The translations under genes were made by a program, and so were the position numbers. Below, one piece after another: positions 20,899 to 30,396 of a DNA stretch of 55,492 bases. A model generated the notes under the pieces. The model saw only the letters and a program-made list of their open reading frames with translations. It did no database searches and had not been told where the DNA came from. The DNA is from Puniceicoccales bacterium (GTDB taxonomy: Bacteria; Verrucomicrobiota; Verrucomicrobiia; Opitutales; JAIRLM01). Numbering within the stretch: position 1 is the stretch's first letter; every line of letters starts with the position of its first letter. The stretch lies in contig JAITOA010000006.1 in the NCBI GenBank assembly GCA_031290195.1, forward strand, positions 1 to 55,492, given 5' to 3'.

Positions 20899-21517
20899 TC
20901 CAATCGGCTTCCGATTGCCGGTGCGTCGAGATTGGCTCTCCCGCTGGTACGGAGATAAAAAGAATTACCCTATCTGGGTGAAGGAAGATTTTGTCATCCG
21001 CCAGTTTTTGCACAGAGAGTTGCGCTTTGCGTCCATTGCTAAGGTCTTCATCGAACGCGCCGGGGGAAAAGTTCGCATCAAGATTCACACGCCACGACCG
21101 GGTGTCGTTCTCGGACGCAAGGGGCAAGATTTGGAGCAGCTTTGTGGAAAATTGCGGACGCTGGTGGGCAAAGACACAATCATCGATGTCCAGGAAGTCA
21201 AAAAGCCGGAATTTGCGGCGAGGCTTGTCGCAGAAAATGTCGCTTCCCAATTGGAGAGACGTATTTCTTTCCGAAAAGCAATCAAAAAAGCCATTCAAAT
21301 TACCATGAGCGCAGGGGCGCAAGGAGTTAAGATTCGCTGTTCGGGACGACTCGGAGGAGCTGAAATTGCCCGTTCGGAATCACAGAGAGTCGGACGCATT
21401 CCCCTGCACACGCTACGGGAAGATATCGACTATGCGCTTATTGAGGCAAAAACTGTCTATGGAAAGATTGGCGTAAAGTGCTGGATTTGCCGTCCGCAGG
21501 AAGCAAAAATCAGCTAG
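20882..21517 (+). CDS. rpsC: 30S ribosomal protein S3
   Basis: 211 residues from MGQKVNPIGFRL at 20882. It has the KH domain (PGVVLGRKGQDLEQL) and the C-terminal IKIRCSGRLGGAEIARSE stretch. An upstream ATG at 20864 would add six residues inside rplV and is less likely. Confidence 0.96.
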   Translation: MGQKVNPIGFRLPVRRDWLSRWYGDKKNYPIWVKEDFVIRQFLHRELRFASIAKVFIERAGGKVRIKIHTPRPGVVLGRKGQDLEQLCGKLRTLVGKDTIIDVQEVKKPEFAARLVAENVASQLERRISFRKAIKKAIQITMSAGAQGVKIRCSGRLGGAEIARSESQRVGRIPLHTLREDIDYALIEAKTVYGKIGVKCWICRPQEAKIS

Positions 21518-21540
21518 ACACAGTTGATTAGAGGAAAATC

Positions 21541-21975
21541 ATGGCTAATCTGTTACCCGCAAAGACAAAATTTCGCAAGGTGCACAAGGGTCGGAACCGG
21601 CACGACGCGAAGGGCGGTGCGGAACTGTCATTCGGCGATTTTGGAATCCAAGCCCTGAAACGGGGACTATTGAGCGCCTCTCAATTGGAAGCAGCACGTG
21701 TTGCTATCAATCGGCACCTTAAGAGAAAAGGGAAAGTTTGGATGCGCGTATTTCCGCAAAAGCCAGTAACGAAGAAGCCGGCGGAAACGCGGATGGGAAA
21801 GGGAAAGGGTGGCGTTGAGTTCTGGGCGGTGGTCGTGCGACCGGGAAATGTGCTCTTTGAAATCTCCGGCGTGTCCCCAACCCTTGCCCGTGAAGCCATG
21901 CGCCTGGCGGACGCAAAAGTCCCCTTTGGATGCCGATTTGTTTCGCGGGAAGAACTGGAGCAATTTCAAAAATGA
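21541..21975 (+). CDS. rplP: 50S ribosomal protein L16
   Basis: 144 residues with the L16 hallmarks FGDFGIQALKRGLLSA, RMGKGKGGVEFWAVVVRPG and a C-terminal REAMRLADAKVPFGCRFV. Its stop overlaps the rpmC start (ATGA), indicating translational coupling. Confidence 0.96.
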   Translation: MANLLPAKTKFRKVHKGRNRHDAKGGAELSFGDFGIQALKRGLLSASQLEAARVAINRHLKRKGKVWMRVFPQKPVTKKPAETRMGKGKGGVEFWAVVVRPGNVLFEISGVSPTLAREAMRLADAKVPFGCRFVSREELEQFQK

Positions 21976-22184
21976 AAAAAATAAAGGAAATGCGAAGTGT
22001 TGACACTTCGGAAATTGTTAATTCTCTAAGGGAGAAACGGAGGGAGTTGCTGCGTTTGCATCTGCGACAGCGCATGGAAAAGGTGGAAAAAACACACCAA
22101 TTTCCATCGCTCAGGCGGGATATTGCGCGCATGGAAACTCTTCTGCGGGAACGGTCCAACGAAGGGAGGGTGTCACATGTGTGA
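21972..22184 (+). CDS. rpmC: 50S ribosomal protein L29
   Basis: About 70 helical residues matching L29 (LREKRRELLRLHLRQRMEK, then RRDIARMETLLRER). Placement between rplP and rpsQ supports the call. Starts at the ATG overlapping the rplP stop and overlaps rpsQ by 8 bases at its end. Confidence 0.9.
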   Translation: MKKIKEMRSVDTSEIVNSLREKRRELLRLHLRQRMEKVEKTHQFPSLRRDIARMETLLRERSNEGRVSHV

Positions 22185-22449
22185 CGGTGATACGAGAAAG
22201 ATCAAGCGGTCATTGGTCGGTGAGGTAACGGGCCGTCCCGGGGATAGGAGTGTAAAGGTGTCCTACTTCTACCGGGGACGACATCCTAAGTACATGAAGG
22301 AAGTGAAGCAAAAAACGGTCTTCTACGCCCACGATGAAAAAAATTCCTGTTCCGTTGGGGATACGGTGGAGATCACGGAAACGCGCCCAATCAGTAAAAT
22401 GAAGCGCTGGCGAGTGGTTTCTGTCCTACGGAAGGCTGTTTCAGCCTAA
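22177..22449 (+). CDS. rpsQ: 30S ribosomal protein S17
   Basis: 90 residues. The S17 OB fold is seen in [19 protein letters not shown], followed by [21 protein letters not shown] and [14 protein letters not shown]. The start [12 protein letters not shown] overlaps the end of rpmC. Confidence 0.94.
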   Translation: MCDGDTRKIKRSLVGEVTGRPGDRSVKVSYFYRGRHPKYMKEVKQKTVFYAHDEKNSCSVGDTVEITETRPISKMKRWRVVSVLRKAVSA

Positions 22450-22459
22450 AAGGTTACCC

Positions 22460-22825
22460 ATGTTACAGCAGCAAAGTATTTTGGACGTCGCGGATAATAC
22501 GGGGGCCCGGTCGGCCATGATGATTCGGCGCCTGGGGCAGAATAAGCGAACTGCGTCCGTTGGGGATATAGTCGTTGTGACCATTAAGGATAGTATTCCA
22601 GAAGCTTCCATTAAGAAGGGGTCCGTCGTAAAGGCGGTTGTTGTGCGCACCAAGCATCAGATCCGCCGACCCGATGGAAGTTATCTGCGCTTTGATTCCA
22701 ACGCGTGTGTCATCATTGATGAGAAGGGGAACCCGAAAGGCACCCGTGTTTTCGGTCCCATTGCCCGGGAGCTGCGCCAGAAAAAGTTTTCAAAGATTGT
22801 CTCCCTGGCTCCGGAGGTCCTGTGA
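22460..22825 (+). CDS. rplN: 50S ribosomal protein L14
   Basis: 121 residues, complete L14: [20 protein letters not shown] at the start and the [21 protein letters not shown]-terminal signature. The stop overlaps the start of rplX. Confidence 0.97.
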   Translation: MLQQQSILDVADNTGARSAMMIRRLGQNKRTASVGDIVVVTIKDSIPEASIKKGSVVKAVVVRTKHQIRRPDGSYLRFDSNACVIIDEKGNPKGTRVFGPIARELRQKKFSKIVSLAPEVL

Positions 22826-23055
22826 TGAAGATGAAGCTGAAAGTTGGCGATGAGGTTGAAGTCATTTGTGGCAATGACCGAAAGAAGCGGGGCAGTGTAA
22901 TTCGCGTTGAAAGCGAGAAATGTCGCGTCGTTGTTTCCGGGGTTTGCCTGCGGAAGAAATGCATTAAAAAATCGTCGGAGCATCAGGAAGGGGCCATCGT
23001 TGATGTGGAATTGCCGATTCACTACTCCAACGTCCGGAAGGTGTCGTCGCAGTGA
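22825..23055 (+). CDS. rplX: 50S ribosomal protein L24
   Basis: 76 residues, shorter than the usual 100 or so, but covering the KOW motif (VGDEVEVICGNDRKKRGSVI) through the conserved PIHYSNVRKV end, so only the C-terminal extension is missing. The ATG at 22825 overlaps the rplN stop; GGAGG lies 9-13 bases upstream. A 117-base gap to rplE follows. Confidence 0.93.
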   Translation: MKMKLKVGDEVEVICGNDRKKRGSVIRVESEKCRVVVSGVCLRKKCIKKSSEHQEGAIVDVELPIHYSNVRKVSSQ

Positions 23056-23172
23056 ATCTGGTAAAAAAAATAATTGACAGCCGCTGTGTTTCAGGAGATT
23101 CCTCCGCCGAGGCTTGGTCGGAGTAATCTTTGGGGTATTTTCACCGATTTTGACGTTATAAGTGGAGTTGCA

Positions 23173-23745
23173 ATGAGAAAACCGGTCCTTAGGGAACTCT
23201 ATGAGGGGAAAATTCGGGACTTGCTTCGGAAAGCTGGTTCCTATGGTAATATCCACGAAATTCCAGCCCTTCAGAAGATTGTCGTCAATTCTGCAATTAG
23301 TTCCGATGCTGAGAAGTCGTGGCCCGAAGAGGTTGCAAAGGATATTAGTCTGATCGTTGGTCAGAGACCCGTTATCATACTTACGAGGAAAAGCATTTCA
23401 AACTTCAAGCTGCGCGCCGGAGTTCCGAATGGCATCAAGGTGACCCTGCGTGGAAATAGGATGTATGAATTTTTCTACCGTCTAGTGTCCGTTGCCCTGC
23501 CTCTGATCCGTGATTTTCGCGGCTTGAGTCTCCGCCTCGACGGGAATGGCAATTACACCATGGGAATCAAAGATCACTGCATTTTTCCGGAAATAAGCAT
23601 TGACCGAGACCGCAAGGTCGTTGGCATGGACATCACGTTTGTGACAAGCGCAGGGACGGATGCGGAGGCTCAGGAACTTTTAAAACTCATGGGAATGCCA
23701 TTTATGAAACGGCAACAGGGACCGGTGGCCGTTGAAGCGGCGTAG
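23173..23745 (+). CDS. rplE: 50S ribosomal protein L5
   Basis: 190 residues from the ATG at 23173 (MRKPVLRELYEGKIRDLL); the frame is open upstream but this start matches the family and has GTGGAG upstream. Motifs include ALQKIVVNSAI, QRPVIILTRKSISNFKLRAG, and GNYTMGIKDHCIFPEI. Binds 5S rRNA. Confidence 0.95.
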   Translation: MRKPVLRELYEGKIRDLLRKAGSYGNIHEIPALQKIVVNSAISSDAEKSWPEEVAKDISLIVGQRPVIILTRKSISNFKLRAGVPNGIKVTLRGNRMYEFFYRLVSVALPLIRDFRGLSLRLDGNGNYTMGIKDHCIFPEISIDRDRKVVGMDITFVTSAGTDAEAQELLKLMGMPFMKRQQGPVAVEAA

Positions 23746-23757
23746 GAGGTTTGGTTT

Positions 23758-24063
23758 ATGGCGAAAAAATCATCCGTTGCGAGGAATTCTAAGCGTGCTC
23801 TTCTCGCTGTGAAATATGCTGCTCTGAGGACTAGGCTGAAGGCCGTACTGGGCAATCCGAAATCCACCGACAGAGAGTTCTTCGATGCGAGGCGGCAGCT
23901 GACGGAACTTCCAAGGAATTCGAGCCCCATTCGCGTGCGCAACCGCTGCTCCATCACCGGGCGGCCGCGGGGATTTCACGGGCGTTTCGGCGTGTCGAGG
24001 CTCGTTCTGCGGGAAATGGTGGCCGGCGGGTACATTCCCGGTGTAATGAAAAGTTCGTGGTAG
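23758..24063 (+). CDS. rpsN: 30S ribosomal protein S14, zinc-free type
   Basis: 101 residues, the long form of S14. The C-terminal NRCSITGRPRGFHGRFGVSR lacks the CxxC pairs of the short zinc-binding paralogue. Normal position between L5 and S8. Confidence 0.95.
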   Translation: MAKKSSVARNSKRALLAVKYAALRTRLKAVLGNPKSTDREFFDARRQLTELPRNSSPIRVRNRCSITGRPRGFHGRFGVSRLVLREMVAGGYIPGVMKSSW

Positions 24064-24076
24064 GACCGTTGGTGCT

Positions 24077-24466
24077 ATGGATACAATTGGAGATTTTTTG
24101 ACTGTCTTTCGCAACGCCGTGGGCGCGCGGAAGGCATCCTTCGAGGTGAGTTCGTCTCGTCTGCGGATTGCGCTGCTCCGCATCCTGAAGAATACGGGTT
24201 ACGTCGACAACTTTGAGGAGTTGTCCTGCTCGCGTGGACACCGGGTGGTTCGCGTTACTCTCCGCTATGTGGAGGGTACTTCATCCGTCCGCTCCGTTGT
24301 CCGCTGCAGTCGGCCGGGATGTCGCGTCTACTGTGGAGCTAGGAATGCCCCCCGCGTCCTCAATGGGCTCGGAATTTCCATCCTTTCCACCTCGAAGGGT
24401 TTGATGCGCGATGCGGAAGCTCGCCGAAAAAATCTTGGCGGAGAAATTTTGTGTAAGGTCTGGTAG
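24077..24466 (+). CDS. rpsH: 30S ribosomal protein S8
   Basis: 129 residues; MDTIGDFLTVFRNAVGARKA at the N terminus and GLGISILSTSKGLMRDAEAR near the C terminus identify S8, which binds 16S helix 21 and in other bacteria represses the spc operon. Confidence 0.94.
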   Translation: MDTIGDFLTVFRNAVGARKASFEVSSSRLRIALLRILKNTGYVDNFEELSCSRGHRVVRVTLRYVEGTSSVRSVVRCSRPGCRVYCGARNAPRVLNGLGISILSTSKGLMRDAEARRKNLGGEILCKVW

Positions 24467-24474
24467 GGAAAGCT

Positions 24475-25014
24475 ATGAGTAGAGCAGAAAGAAGACCCGT
24501 CATTGTCACGGAAGGCGTCACGGTTGAAATTTCCGCTTCCACGGTTTCTGTTAGCGGTCCGAAGGGTCGTCTCGAACAAACATTTGGGAATGGAGTTCTC
24601 TTTACGCTGGACGGTAAAGAGCTGTCACTGAAGGCGACGGATGATTCGCGGCAGTCACGGGCGATGGTTGGAACGGCGCGGGCCATCATTTCTAACATGA
24701 TTACCGGAGTCGTGAGTGGATTTTCCAAGCGGTTGGAAATTGCCGGCGTCGGATTCAAGGCAATTCTCAAAAATGGCAATGCTCTGGATCTTTCACTGGG
24801 CACCTCACACCCCATTCTCTACCCCCTTCCGAATGGCATCCACGTGACAATCGCGGATGGGGTGAAATTGACCGTCGAAGGCATTGACCGGCAGAAAGTT
24901 GGACAGGTGGCGGCGGATGTTTTTGCCTTCTGCCCGGCAGAACCCTACAAGGGCAAAGGTGTTTCCATCGTCGGTAAATTTGTCAGGCGCAAGGAAGGGA
25001 AAAAGACCGCATAA
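24475..25014 (+). CDS. rplF: 50S ribosomal protein L6
   Basis: 179 residues, two repeated L6 domains: VTVEISASTVSVSGPKGRLE in the first, and the second ending in the signature EPYKGKGVSIVGKFVRRKEGKK. Begins 8 bases after rpsH. Confidence 0.96.
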   Translation: MSRAERRPVIVTEGVTVEISASTVSVSGPKGRLEQTFGNGVLFTLDGKELSLKATDDSRQSRAMVGTARAIISNMITGVVSGFSKRLEIAGVGFKAILKNGNALDLSLGTSHPILYPLPNGIHVTIADGVKLTVEGIDRQKVGQVAADVFAFCPAEPYKGKGVSIVGKFVRRKEGKKTA

Positions 25015-25034
25015 ACACGGAGAAAATTGCAGCC

Positions 25035-25400
25035 ATGGATCCTATTCGTAAAATTGCACTAGCGCAGAAGCGGCGGTGGCGCGTTCGGGCGCGAGTTAAT
25101 GGAACGGCGGAACGGCCGAGGTTGAGCGTGCACTTTTCAAACAAACACATCTACGCGCAGTGCATCGACGACGAGAAGGCTGTGACGTTGGTTGCGTCGA
25201 CGTCCCTGGGAGCAAAGGAGCCGTCGAAGGTTTCCCTGCGAGCCAATGTTTCCGGAGCTAAAAATCTCGGGGATATCTTTGCCCAAAAAACCATTGCTGC
25301 CGGCATTAGACGGGTAGTTTTTGACCGAGGAGCACGGCGATACCACGGATGCGTGCGGGCGTTTGCCGATGCGGCACGGGCGGCCGGATTGGAGTTTTGA
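25035..25400 (+). CDS. rplR: 50S ribosomal protein L18
   Basis: 121 residues; 5S rRNA-binding protein with [20 protein letters not shown] in the core and a C-terminal [20 protein letters not shown] motif. Expected place between L6 and S5. Confidence 0.95.
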   Translation: MDPIRKIALAQKRRWRVRARVNGTAERPRLSVHFSNKHIYAQCIDDEKAVTLVASTSLGAKEPSKVSLRANVSGAKNLGDIFAQKTIAAGIRRVVFDRGARRYHGCVRAFADAARAAGLEF

Positions 25401-25404
25401 TGCT

Positions 25405-25956
25405 ATGGAAACGAAGGCAAAAAGACATTTTTCTAGGGAAAATAAGGGGTCATCCACTTCGCCGGACGCAAGGGCTTCCAGCGGTTTCGACGAGAAAGTG
25501 GTGCACATTGGCCGTTGTGCGAAGGTCGTGAAGGGTGGACGCCGGTTTAGTTTTTCAGCACTCGTCGTAGTCGGAGACCGCAATGGGAGAGTTGGAGTAG
25601 GCTATGGTCGCGCCCATGAGGTTCCGGAAGCAGTCAGAAAGGCAAACGAAAAAGCGAAGAATGGACTCATGACGTTTGAGTTGCGGGGTACGACCATCCC
25701 CCATGAAATCATTGGAATCGCGGACGGGGGGAAGGTGTTTTTAAAGCCGGCCGTCGACGGCACCGGGCTTGTGGCCGGCGGAGGTGTCCGTGCCGTACTC
25801 GAACTGGTTGGTGCTAAGAATATCCTCTCGAAATCCATGCGCTCCAGCAATCCATTGGCAACGGTCCATGCGACGATTGATGCACTAAAAAAGCTGAGAA
25901 CTGCGAAGACGGTGCGGAAACTGCGCGGACAACAGGAACGGACAAAGGAAGTTTAG
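25405..25956 (+). CDS. rpsE: 30S ribosomal protein S5
   Basis: 183 residues from the ATG at 25405; the frame opens upstream inside rplR but this start fits the family. It has the S5 dsRBD-like domain ([20 protein letters not shown]) and the conserved [20 protein letters not shown]. No rpmD (L30) gene follows; rplO comes next directly. Confidence 0.95.
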   Translation: METKAKRHFSRENKGSSTSPDARASSGFDEKVVHIGRCAKVVKGGRRFSFSALVVVGDRNGRVGVGYGRAHEVPEAVRKANEKAKNGLMTFELRGTTIPHEIIGIADGGKVFLKPAVDGTGLVAGGGVRAVLELVGAKNILSKSMRSSNPLATVHATIDALKKLRTAKTVRKLRGQQERTKEV

Positions 25957-25960
25957 GGCC

Positions 25961-26440
25961 ATGAGATTACACACGTTAGTGCCATCGGGTAATGGCCGCA
26001 GAAAGCGGGTGGGGCGCGGCGAAAGTTCGGGTCTTGGAAGGACTTCTGGACGCGGCAATAAGGGGGCACGGTCCAGGTCCGGCTACCGCGTTTCCCCGGT
26101 TACGTCGGGAATTCCCTGGTACCGTAGACTGCCCATTCGCGGCTTTTCAAACTATAACTTTCGCCGGGAGTATGCGGAGATCACCCTTCGTCGCCTGTCG
26201 TCCCTCGTTGGGAAAGGCATCCATGAGATCGATCTGCAGGTCCTATTGGCAAATAGACTGCTGCGACCGGGAACAAAAATTTTCAAAGTAATTGGTAAGG
26301 AAGTGCTTGAAAAACCCATTCTCGTCCGCGCAGATGCCTTTTCCGCCGGTGCGGCGGCGGCCATTTGCTCGTCGGGAGGACAGGCTGTGGTTTTACATTC
26401 AAGTGGAAGTGACGGCAGCCGGAGTGTGGAAAGGAAATAG
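25961..26440 (+). CDS. rplO: 50S ribosomal protein L15
   Basis: 159 residues with the Gly/Arg-rich N-terminal segment of L15 (RKRVGRGESSGLGRTSGRGN) and the RRLPIRGFSNYNFRREYAEI motif. Follows rpsE by 4 bases and precedes secY by 3. Confidence 0.95.
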   Translation: MRLHTLVPSGNGRRKRVGRGESSGLGRTSGRGNKGARSRSGYRVSPVTSGIPWYRRLPIRGFSNYNFRREYAEITLRRLSSLVGKGIHEIDLQVLLANRLLRPGTKIFKVIGKEVLEKPILVRADAFSAGAAAAICSSGGQAVVLHSSGSDGSRSVERK

Positions 26441-26443
26441 TCC

Positions 26444-27985
26444 GTGGCAGGTACCATTGCGAGTTTCTTTCAGCTTCCGGAACTCCGAAAGAGGCTGTTT
26501 TTCACCCTGGTGCTCATTTTTGTGGCGAGGATTGGTGCCAACATTCCCATCCCCGGCATGGACCCGGCTCCGCTGCGTCTCTTTTTTGCGAATCAAACGA
26601 CGGGGGGGGGCGGTGGTCTCGTTGGACTTTATAACATGTTCACCGGTGGGGCGCTGCTCAAAGGTGCCGTCTTTGGCCTTGGCATCATGCCCTACATCAG
26701 CGCCTCCATCGTCATGCAGCTGCTCACGGCCGTCCTTCCGTCCATCGCCAAACTTCAAGGCGAGGGGGATGTTGGACGCCAAAAAATTGCCCAGTACACC
26801 CGTTACCTGACCATTTTTATTTGCCTCATTCAGGGATTTTTGCTGGTGGCAGCCCTGGCCAATTATCCCGGGAAACTTTTCCCCGGATTTGACCAGCGGC
26901 AGTACGGAACAATGCTAATTGCCGGGAAGGGTTGGTTTTTTCTTTCGGGAACCGTTACCTTGACGGCCGGGACGATGATACTCATTTGGGTGGGAGACCA
27001 AATTTCCCACCGCGGCATTGGGAGCGGCATTTCACTGCTAATTGTCGTTGGTATTCTATCGTCGATGCCTCGCAGCCTGCAACAGGCGGTGCAGCTTATT
27101 TTTCACGGGGGCACTTCGTTCCGGAGCAGGGGATTGCTCGTTTTTCTAGTCATTTCAATGGTGGCGCTGCTCCTGGCGGTAATTCTCTCAATGATTGCCA
27201 TGACGCAGGGGCAGAGAAAGATTCCCGTTCAACAGGCCAAGCGGGTGATCGGAAATCGCATCTACGGTGGAAATGGAACGTTTTTACCGCTGAAGGTGAA
27301 CTACTCGGGGGTCATGCCCGTTATCTTTGCCAGCGCTCTCTTGCTTTTCCCTCAGCAAATTTTTGCGTATCTGGGAGCGGCGACGGGAGCCCATTTTTTC
27401 CAGTCGGCCGCCTACCATCTTTCCCAGGGCTCCGGTGTCTACTACGTAGTCTATGGCATTTTAATTTTTGCGTTTAGCTATCTCTGGGTGTCTCTCATGT
27501 TTCATCCGACCCAGGTTGCCGATGACCTCAAAAGGAGTGGCGGCTACATTCCAAGCATCCGTCCCGGTGCGCCGACGGCCCAATTCCTTGACTTCACCAT
27601 GACGCGACTGACCTTCGCCGGTGCAGTTTTTTTGACGGCCGTTGCTCTGCTGCCGGACTTTCTCTATTTTTCGCTGCACATACCCTATGGCGTGGCATTG
27701 TTTTTTGGGGGAACGGGTACGCTCATCACCGTTGGTGTGCTTCTCGAAGTCATGCGTCAGGTGGAAACCTTTCTCGTGCAACGCAACTACGATGGCTTTC
27801 TAAAAAAAAGACGCATACCGCAAAAATACGGAGCCCTTTCTTCAATGAGATCTTCGATGAGAATTAGCTCGGGAGTAGGTCGACCGGTGCGCATGCTGCT
27901 TGCGGCGGTGGCCGCACTCATTGCGGTTGGATTTGCCGCGTGGCTCCTAGATACGTATTTTTTCGGCGGTAGAGGAGGGTGGTAG
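26444..27985 (+). CDS. secY: preprotein translocase subunit SecY
   Basis: 513 residues, somewhat longer than E. coli SecY (443), with about ten membrane segments. Typical features are ARIGANIPIPGMDP, the GIMPYISASIVMQLL plug and channel region, and HRGIGSGISLLIVVGI. Starts with GTG 3 bases after rplO, inside the spc operon as usual. Confidence 0.96.
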   Translation: MAGTIASFFQLPELRKRLFFTLVLIFVARIGANIPIPGMDPAPLRLFFANQTTGGGGGLVGLYNMFTGGALLKGAVFGLGIMPYISASIVMQLLTAVLPSIAKLQGEGDVGRQKIAQYTRYLTIFICLIQGFLLVAALANYPGKLFPGFDQRQYGTMLIAGKGWFFLSGTVTLTAGTMILIWVGDQISHRGIGSGISLLIVVGILSSMPRSLQQAVQLIFHGGTSFRSRGLLVFLVISMVALLLAVILSMIAMTQGQRKIPVQQAKRVIGNRIYGGNGTFLPLKVNYSGVMPVIFASALLLFPQQIFAYLGAATGAHFFQSAAYHLSQGSGVYYVVYGILIFAFSYLWVSLMFHPTQVADDLKRSGGYIPSIRPGAPTAQFLDFTMTRLTFAGAVFLTAVALLPDFLYFSLHIPYGVALFFGGTGTLITVGVLLEVMRQVETFLVQRNYDGFLKKRRIPQKYGALSSMRSSMRISSGVGRPVRMLLAAVAALIAVGFAAWLLDTYFFGGRGGW

Positions 27986-27987
27986 CC

Positions 27988-28755
27988 GTGATCCCCATTA
28001 AAACACCCGCCGAAATCGCCACGATGCGCATTGGCGGACAAATAACAGCGGCGGTACTTGGAGTAATGTGTTCCGCGGCAGCGGAAGGAGTTTCGACCTG
28101 GGACCTGGACCAAATCTGCGCCATTGAACTTGCGGCCCGCGGAGCAAAGAGTGCCTGCTTCGGCTATTCGGGTAAGCAATGTCCGTTCCCGGCGCAAATT
28201 TGCATATCCATTAACGATGAGGTTGTGCACGGCATTCCTTCGAAGCAGAAATTTTTAAAGGCAGGGGATATCGTGAGTTTTGATCTAGTGGCAAGTTACG
28301 ACGGCCTCATGACCGATTCTACGCGCACCGTTATCGTCGGACAAACTTCTCCGGAAGCCGAGCAACTGGTTCGCCAGACGGAGCTGGCCCTTTTCGCGGG
28401 AATTGCCAAGGCGCTGGACGGAGGCCATATCGGGGATATTTCCTTTGCCATCGAATCGCACGCAAAAAAATTTAAACTGGGCATAGTCCGGGAACTGGTT
28501 GGCCATGGCATCGGACGGGATATGCATGAGGATCCTAGAATTCCAAACTGGGGACGGAGGGGACAGGGACCAAAACTCAAGGCAGGGATGACCTTAGCCA
28601 TTGAACCCATGCTGATGCTGGGATCCGAAACACTGAATTTTGACAACGACGGGTGGACCGTGCGGACGGCGGACGGCAAATGGGCCGCCCACTGGGAGCA
28701 CACAGTTCTTGTTACAAAAAATGCGCCGGAAATCTTGACAGTGCTAAAAAAATAG
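27988..28755 (+). CDS. map: methionine aminopeptidase, type I
   Basis: About 255 residues; removes the initiator Met. The metal ligands are all visible: Asp in VSFDLVASYDG, Asp in MTDSTRT, His in GHGIGRDMHEDP, Glu in LAIEPML and Glu in WEHTVLVT. GTG at 27988 (after GGAGGG) is preferred over GTG at 27979, which overlaps secY. adk and infA, often found near here, are absent. Confidence 0.95.
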   Translation: MIPIKTPAEIATMRIGGQITAAVLGVMCSAAAEGVSTWDLDQICAIELAARGAKSACFGYSGKQCPFPAQICISINDEVVHGIPSKQKFLKAGDIVSFDLVASYDGLMTDSTRTVIVGQTSPEAEQLVRQTELALFAGIAKALDGGHIGDISFAIESHAKKFKLGIVRELVGHGIGRDMHEDPRIPNWGRRGQGPKLKAGMTLAIEPMLMLGSETLNFDNDGWTVRTADGKWAAHWEHTVLVTKNAPEILTVLKK

Positions 28756-28815
28756 TTTCTGAAGGGAGCAGGTGATTAATTGACGGGCGAATGAAGAAGG
28801 AGTTAGGTGGGGATT

Positions 28816-29193
28816 ATGCCTCGAGTTTTCGGAATTGACATACCAAGTAGGAAGAAAGTGGCCTTTGCTCTGCGTTACATCTATGGCATTGGACCGACGC
28901 GGGCAAATGTCATCGTTGCCGAAGCGAAATTTCCAGAAAACATGCGATCCGATGCGCTGACGGAATTGGATGTTAATAGGATTATGGCAATTTGTGTCGA
29001 AAAAGGCTTTAAAGTGGAAGGGGACCTGCGCCGGGAAGTTGTTGCGGACATTAAACGTTTGCAAAACATTCGCTGCTACAGGGGAATACGCCACTACAAA
29101 GGTCTTCCGGTACGGGGTCAGCGCACGTCAACCAACGCAAGAACGCGAAAAGGCGCTCGAAAAACAATTGGCGTCATTCGGAAAAAGGACTAG
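28816..29193 (+). CDS. rpsM: 30S ribosomal protein S13
   Basis: 125 residues from the ATG at 28816 ([19 protein letters not shown]). It includes [11 protein letters not shown] and the C-terminal basic tail [18 protein letters not shown]. rpmJ, normally just upstream, is not found in the 60-base gap before it. Confidence 0.96.
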   Translation: MPRVFGIDIPSRKKVAFALRYIYGIGPTRANVIVAEAKFPENMRSDALTELDVNRIMAICVEKGFKVEGDLRREVVADIKRLQNIRCYRGIRHYKGLPVRGQRTSTNARTRKGARKTIGVIRKKD

Positions 29194-29221
29194 GGCGTCG
29201 GCGATTTAGGAAAGTACCTCC

Positions 29222-29755
29222 ATGAAAGATTTGGAAGATAAGAGTTCTGTGCCTTCGAATGCATCGAAGACCCCGGAAGACGGTGCGGTGGAAGAGACCG
29301 CAGAAAAGGTCAATGATGTGGTACGGCCGCAGCATCTGACGGCAGCGGAGCTGCTGCAGGGAGATCTCGGCTCCGAGGTGAAAATTCGCCGGGCGAAAAA
29401 GAGTAAAAATGTGACGGTGGGCATCTGCCATATCCTTGCAAGTTTCAACAATACGAAAATTTCTATTTCGGATTGCAACGGAGCAACGATTTCCTGGTCC
29501 AGTGCCGGGAAAAATAGCTTTCGCGGATCTCGCAAGTCGACCGCCTACGCGGCCCAGGTGGCGGTCCAGGATGCAGCCCGGGCGGCCATGGCCCATGGTC
29601 TGAAAGAAGTGAAAGTGCAGGTCAAAGGACCGGGCCCGGGACGCGATGCGGCGGTACGGGCATTGCAGACGGTTGGCCTGCAAGTGAACAGCATTACCGA
29701 CGTCACGCCAATTCCCCACAATGGTTGCCGGCCGAAGAGGCCGCGGCGAGCCTAG
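29222..29755 (+). CDS. rpsK: 30S ribosomal protein S11 with an acidic N-terminal extension
   Basis: 177 residues versus about 129 usually. From residue 60 on it is ordinary S11 ([20 protein letters not shown], then [14 protein letters not shown] and the [12 protein letters not shown] end). The first 48 or so residues are an extra, mostly acidic stretch (many Glu and Asp). The extended start has AGGAAAG upstream and there is no internal ATG near the canonical start, so the extension looks genuinely translated. Confidence 0.94.
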   Translation: MKDLEDKSSVPSNASKTPEDGAVEETAEKVNDVVRPQHLTAAELLQGDLGSEVKIRRAKKSKNVTVGICHILASFNNTKISISDCNGATISWSSAGKNSFRGSRKSTAYAAQVAVQDAARAAMAHGLKEVKVQVKGPGPGRDAAVRALQTVGLQVNSITDVTPIPHNGCRPKRPRRA

Positions 29756-29787
29756 GGGAAACACAACTTTGAAACGGAAAGAAGAAA

Positions 29788-30396
29788 ATGTCGCGCTATA
29801 CAGGTCCAAAAACTCGCATTAACCGTCGATTTGGTTTGGCACTTTTCCCACCCAACAAGGCGTTCGAACGTCGGGCTTACCTTCCCGGAATTCACGGCCG
29901 ACGTCTCCGCAGGAAGGTGACGGATTATGGGATTGGGCTCAATGAGAAACAGAAGGCTCGCATGCTCTACGGACTCACGGAGAAACAGTTTCGATTGGTT
30001 TTTGAAAGGGCTAAGCGGGCGAAGGGAATTACCGGCAGCGTGTTTTTGCAGATGCTTGAAATGCGCCTGGATAGCATCGTCTACCTCTGTGGATTTGCGA
30101 GAACACGCAGGGCCGCTCGGCAGATGGTTAACCATGGTCACGTGCACGTGAATGGACACAGGGTCGACATTGCAAGCTACCTTTGCAGGGCCAGTGACGC
30201 CGTGGCAGTGCATCAAATCGATTCCTCCCGACACCTTGTCATGCGCAGTTTGGAAGATTCCCGCTATCGGACGGTTCCACCCTGGCTTCAGACAGATTCC
30301 AGTGCCCTATCTTGCATGGTCAATCGTGCGCCGACCAGAGAAGAAATTAGCCACAACATCAATGAGCAGATCATTGTCGAATTCTATAGCCGCTAA
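29788..30396 (+). CDS. rpsD: 30S ribosomal protein S4
   Basis: 202 residues; initiates 16S 5'-domain assembly. MSRYTGPKTRINRRFGLALF at the start and the S4 domain (MRLDSIVYLCGFARTRRAA, then VNHGHVHVNGHRVD) are clear. No zinc-type N-terminal cysteine cluster. Stop overlaps the rpoA start. Confidence 0.95.
   Translation: MSRYTGPKTRINRRFGLALFPPNKAFERRAYLPGIHGRRLRRKVTDYGIGLNEKQKARMLYGLTEKQFRLVFERAKRAKGITGSVFLQMLEMRLDSIVYLCGFARTRRAARQMVNHGHVHVNGHRVDIASYLCRASDAVAVHQIDSSRHLVMRSLEDSRYRTVPPWLQTDSSALSCMVNRAPTREEISHNINEQIIVEFYSR

Noticed and set aside
23056-23172. Internal promoter before rplE (TTGACA near 23073, TTATAA at 23156)
   Set aside because: The two hexamers are about 78 bases apart and neither has a partner at normal spacing.
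28756-28815. rpmJ or infA in the map-rpsM gap
   Set aside because: The 60-base gap holds no frame coding for the CxxC-bearing L36 or for IF1.
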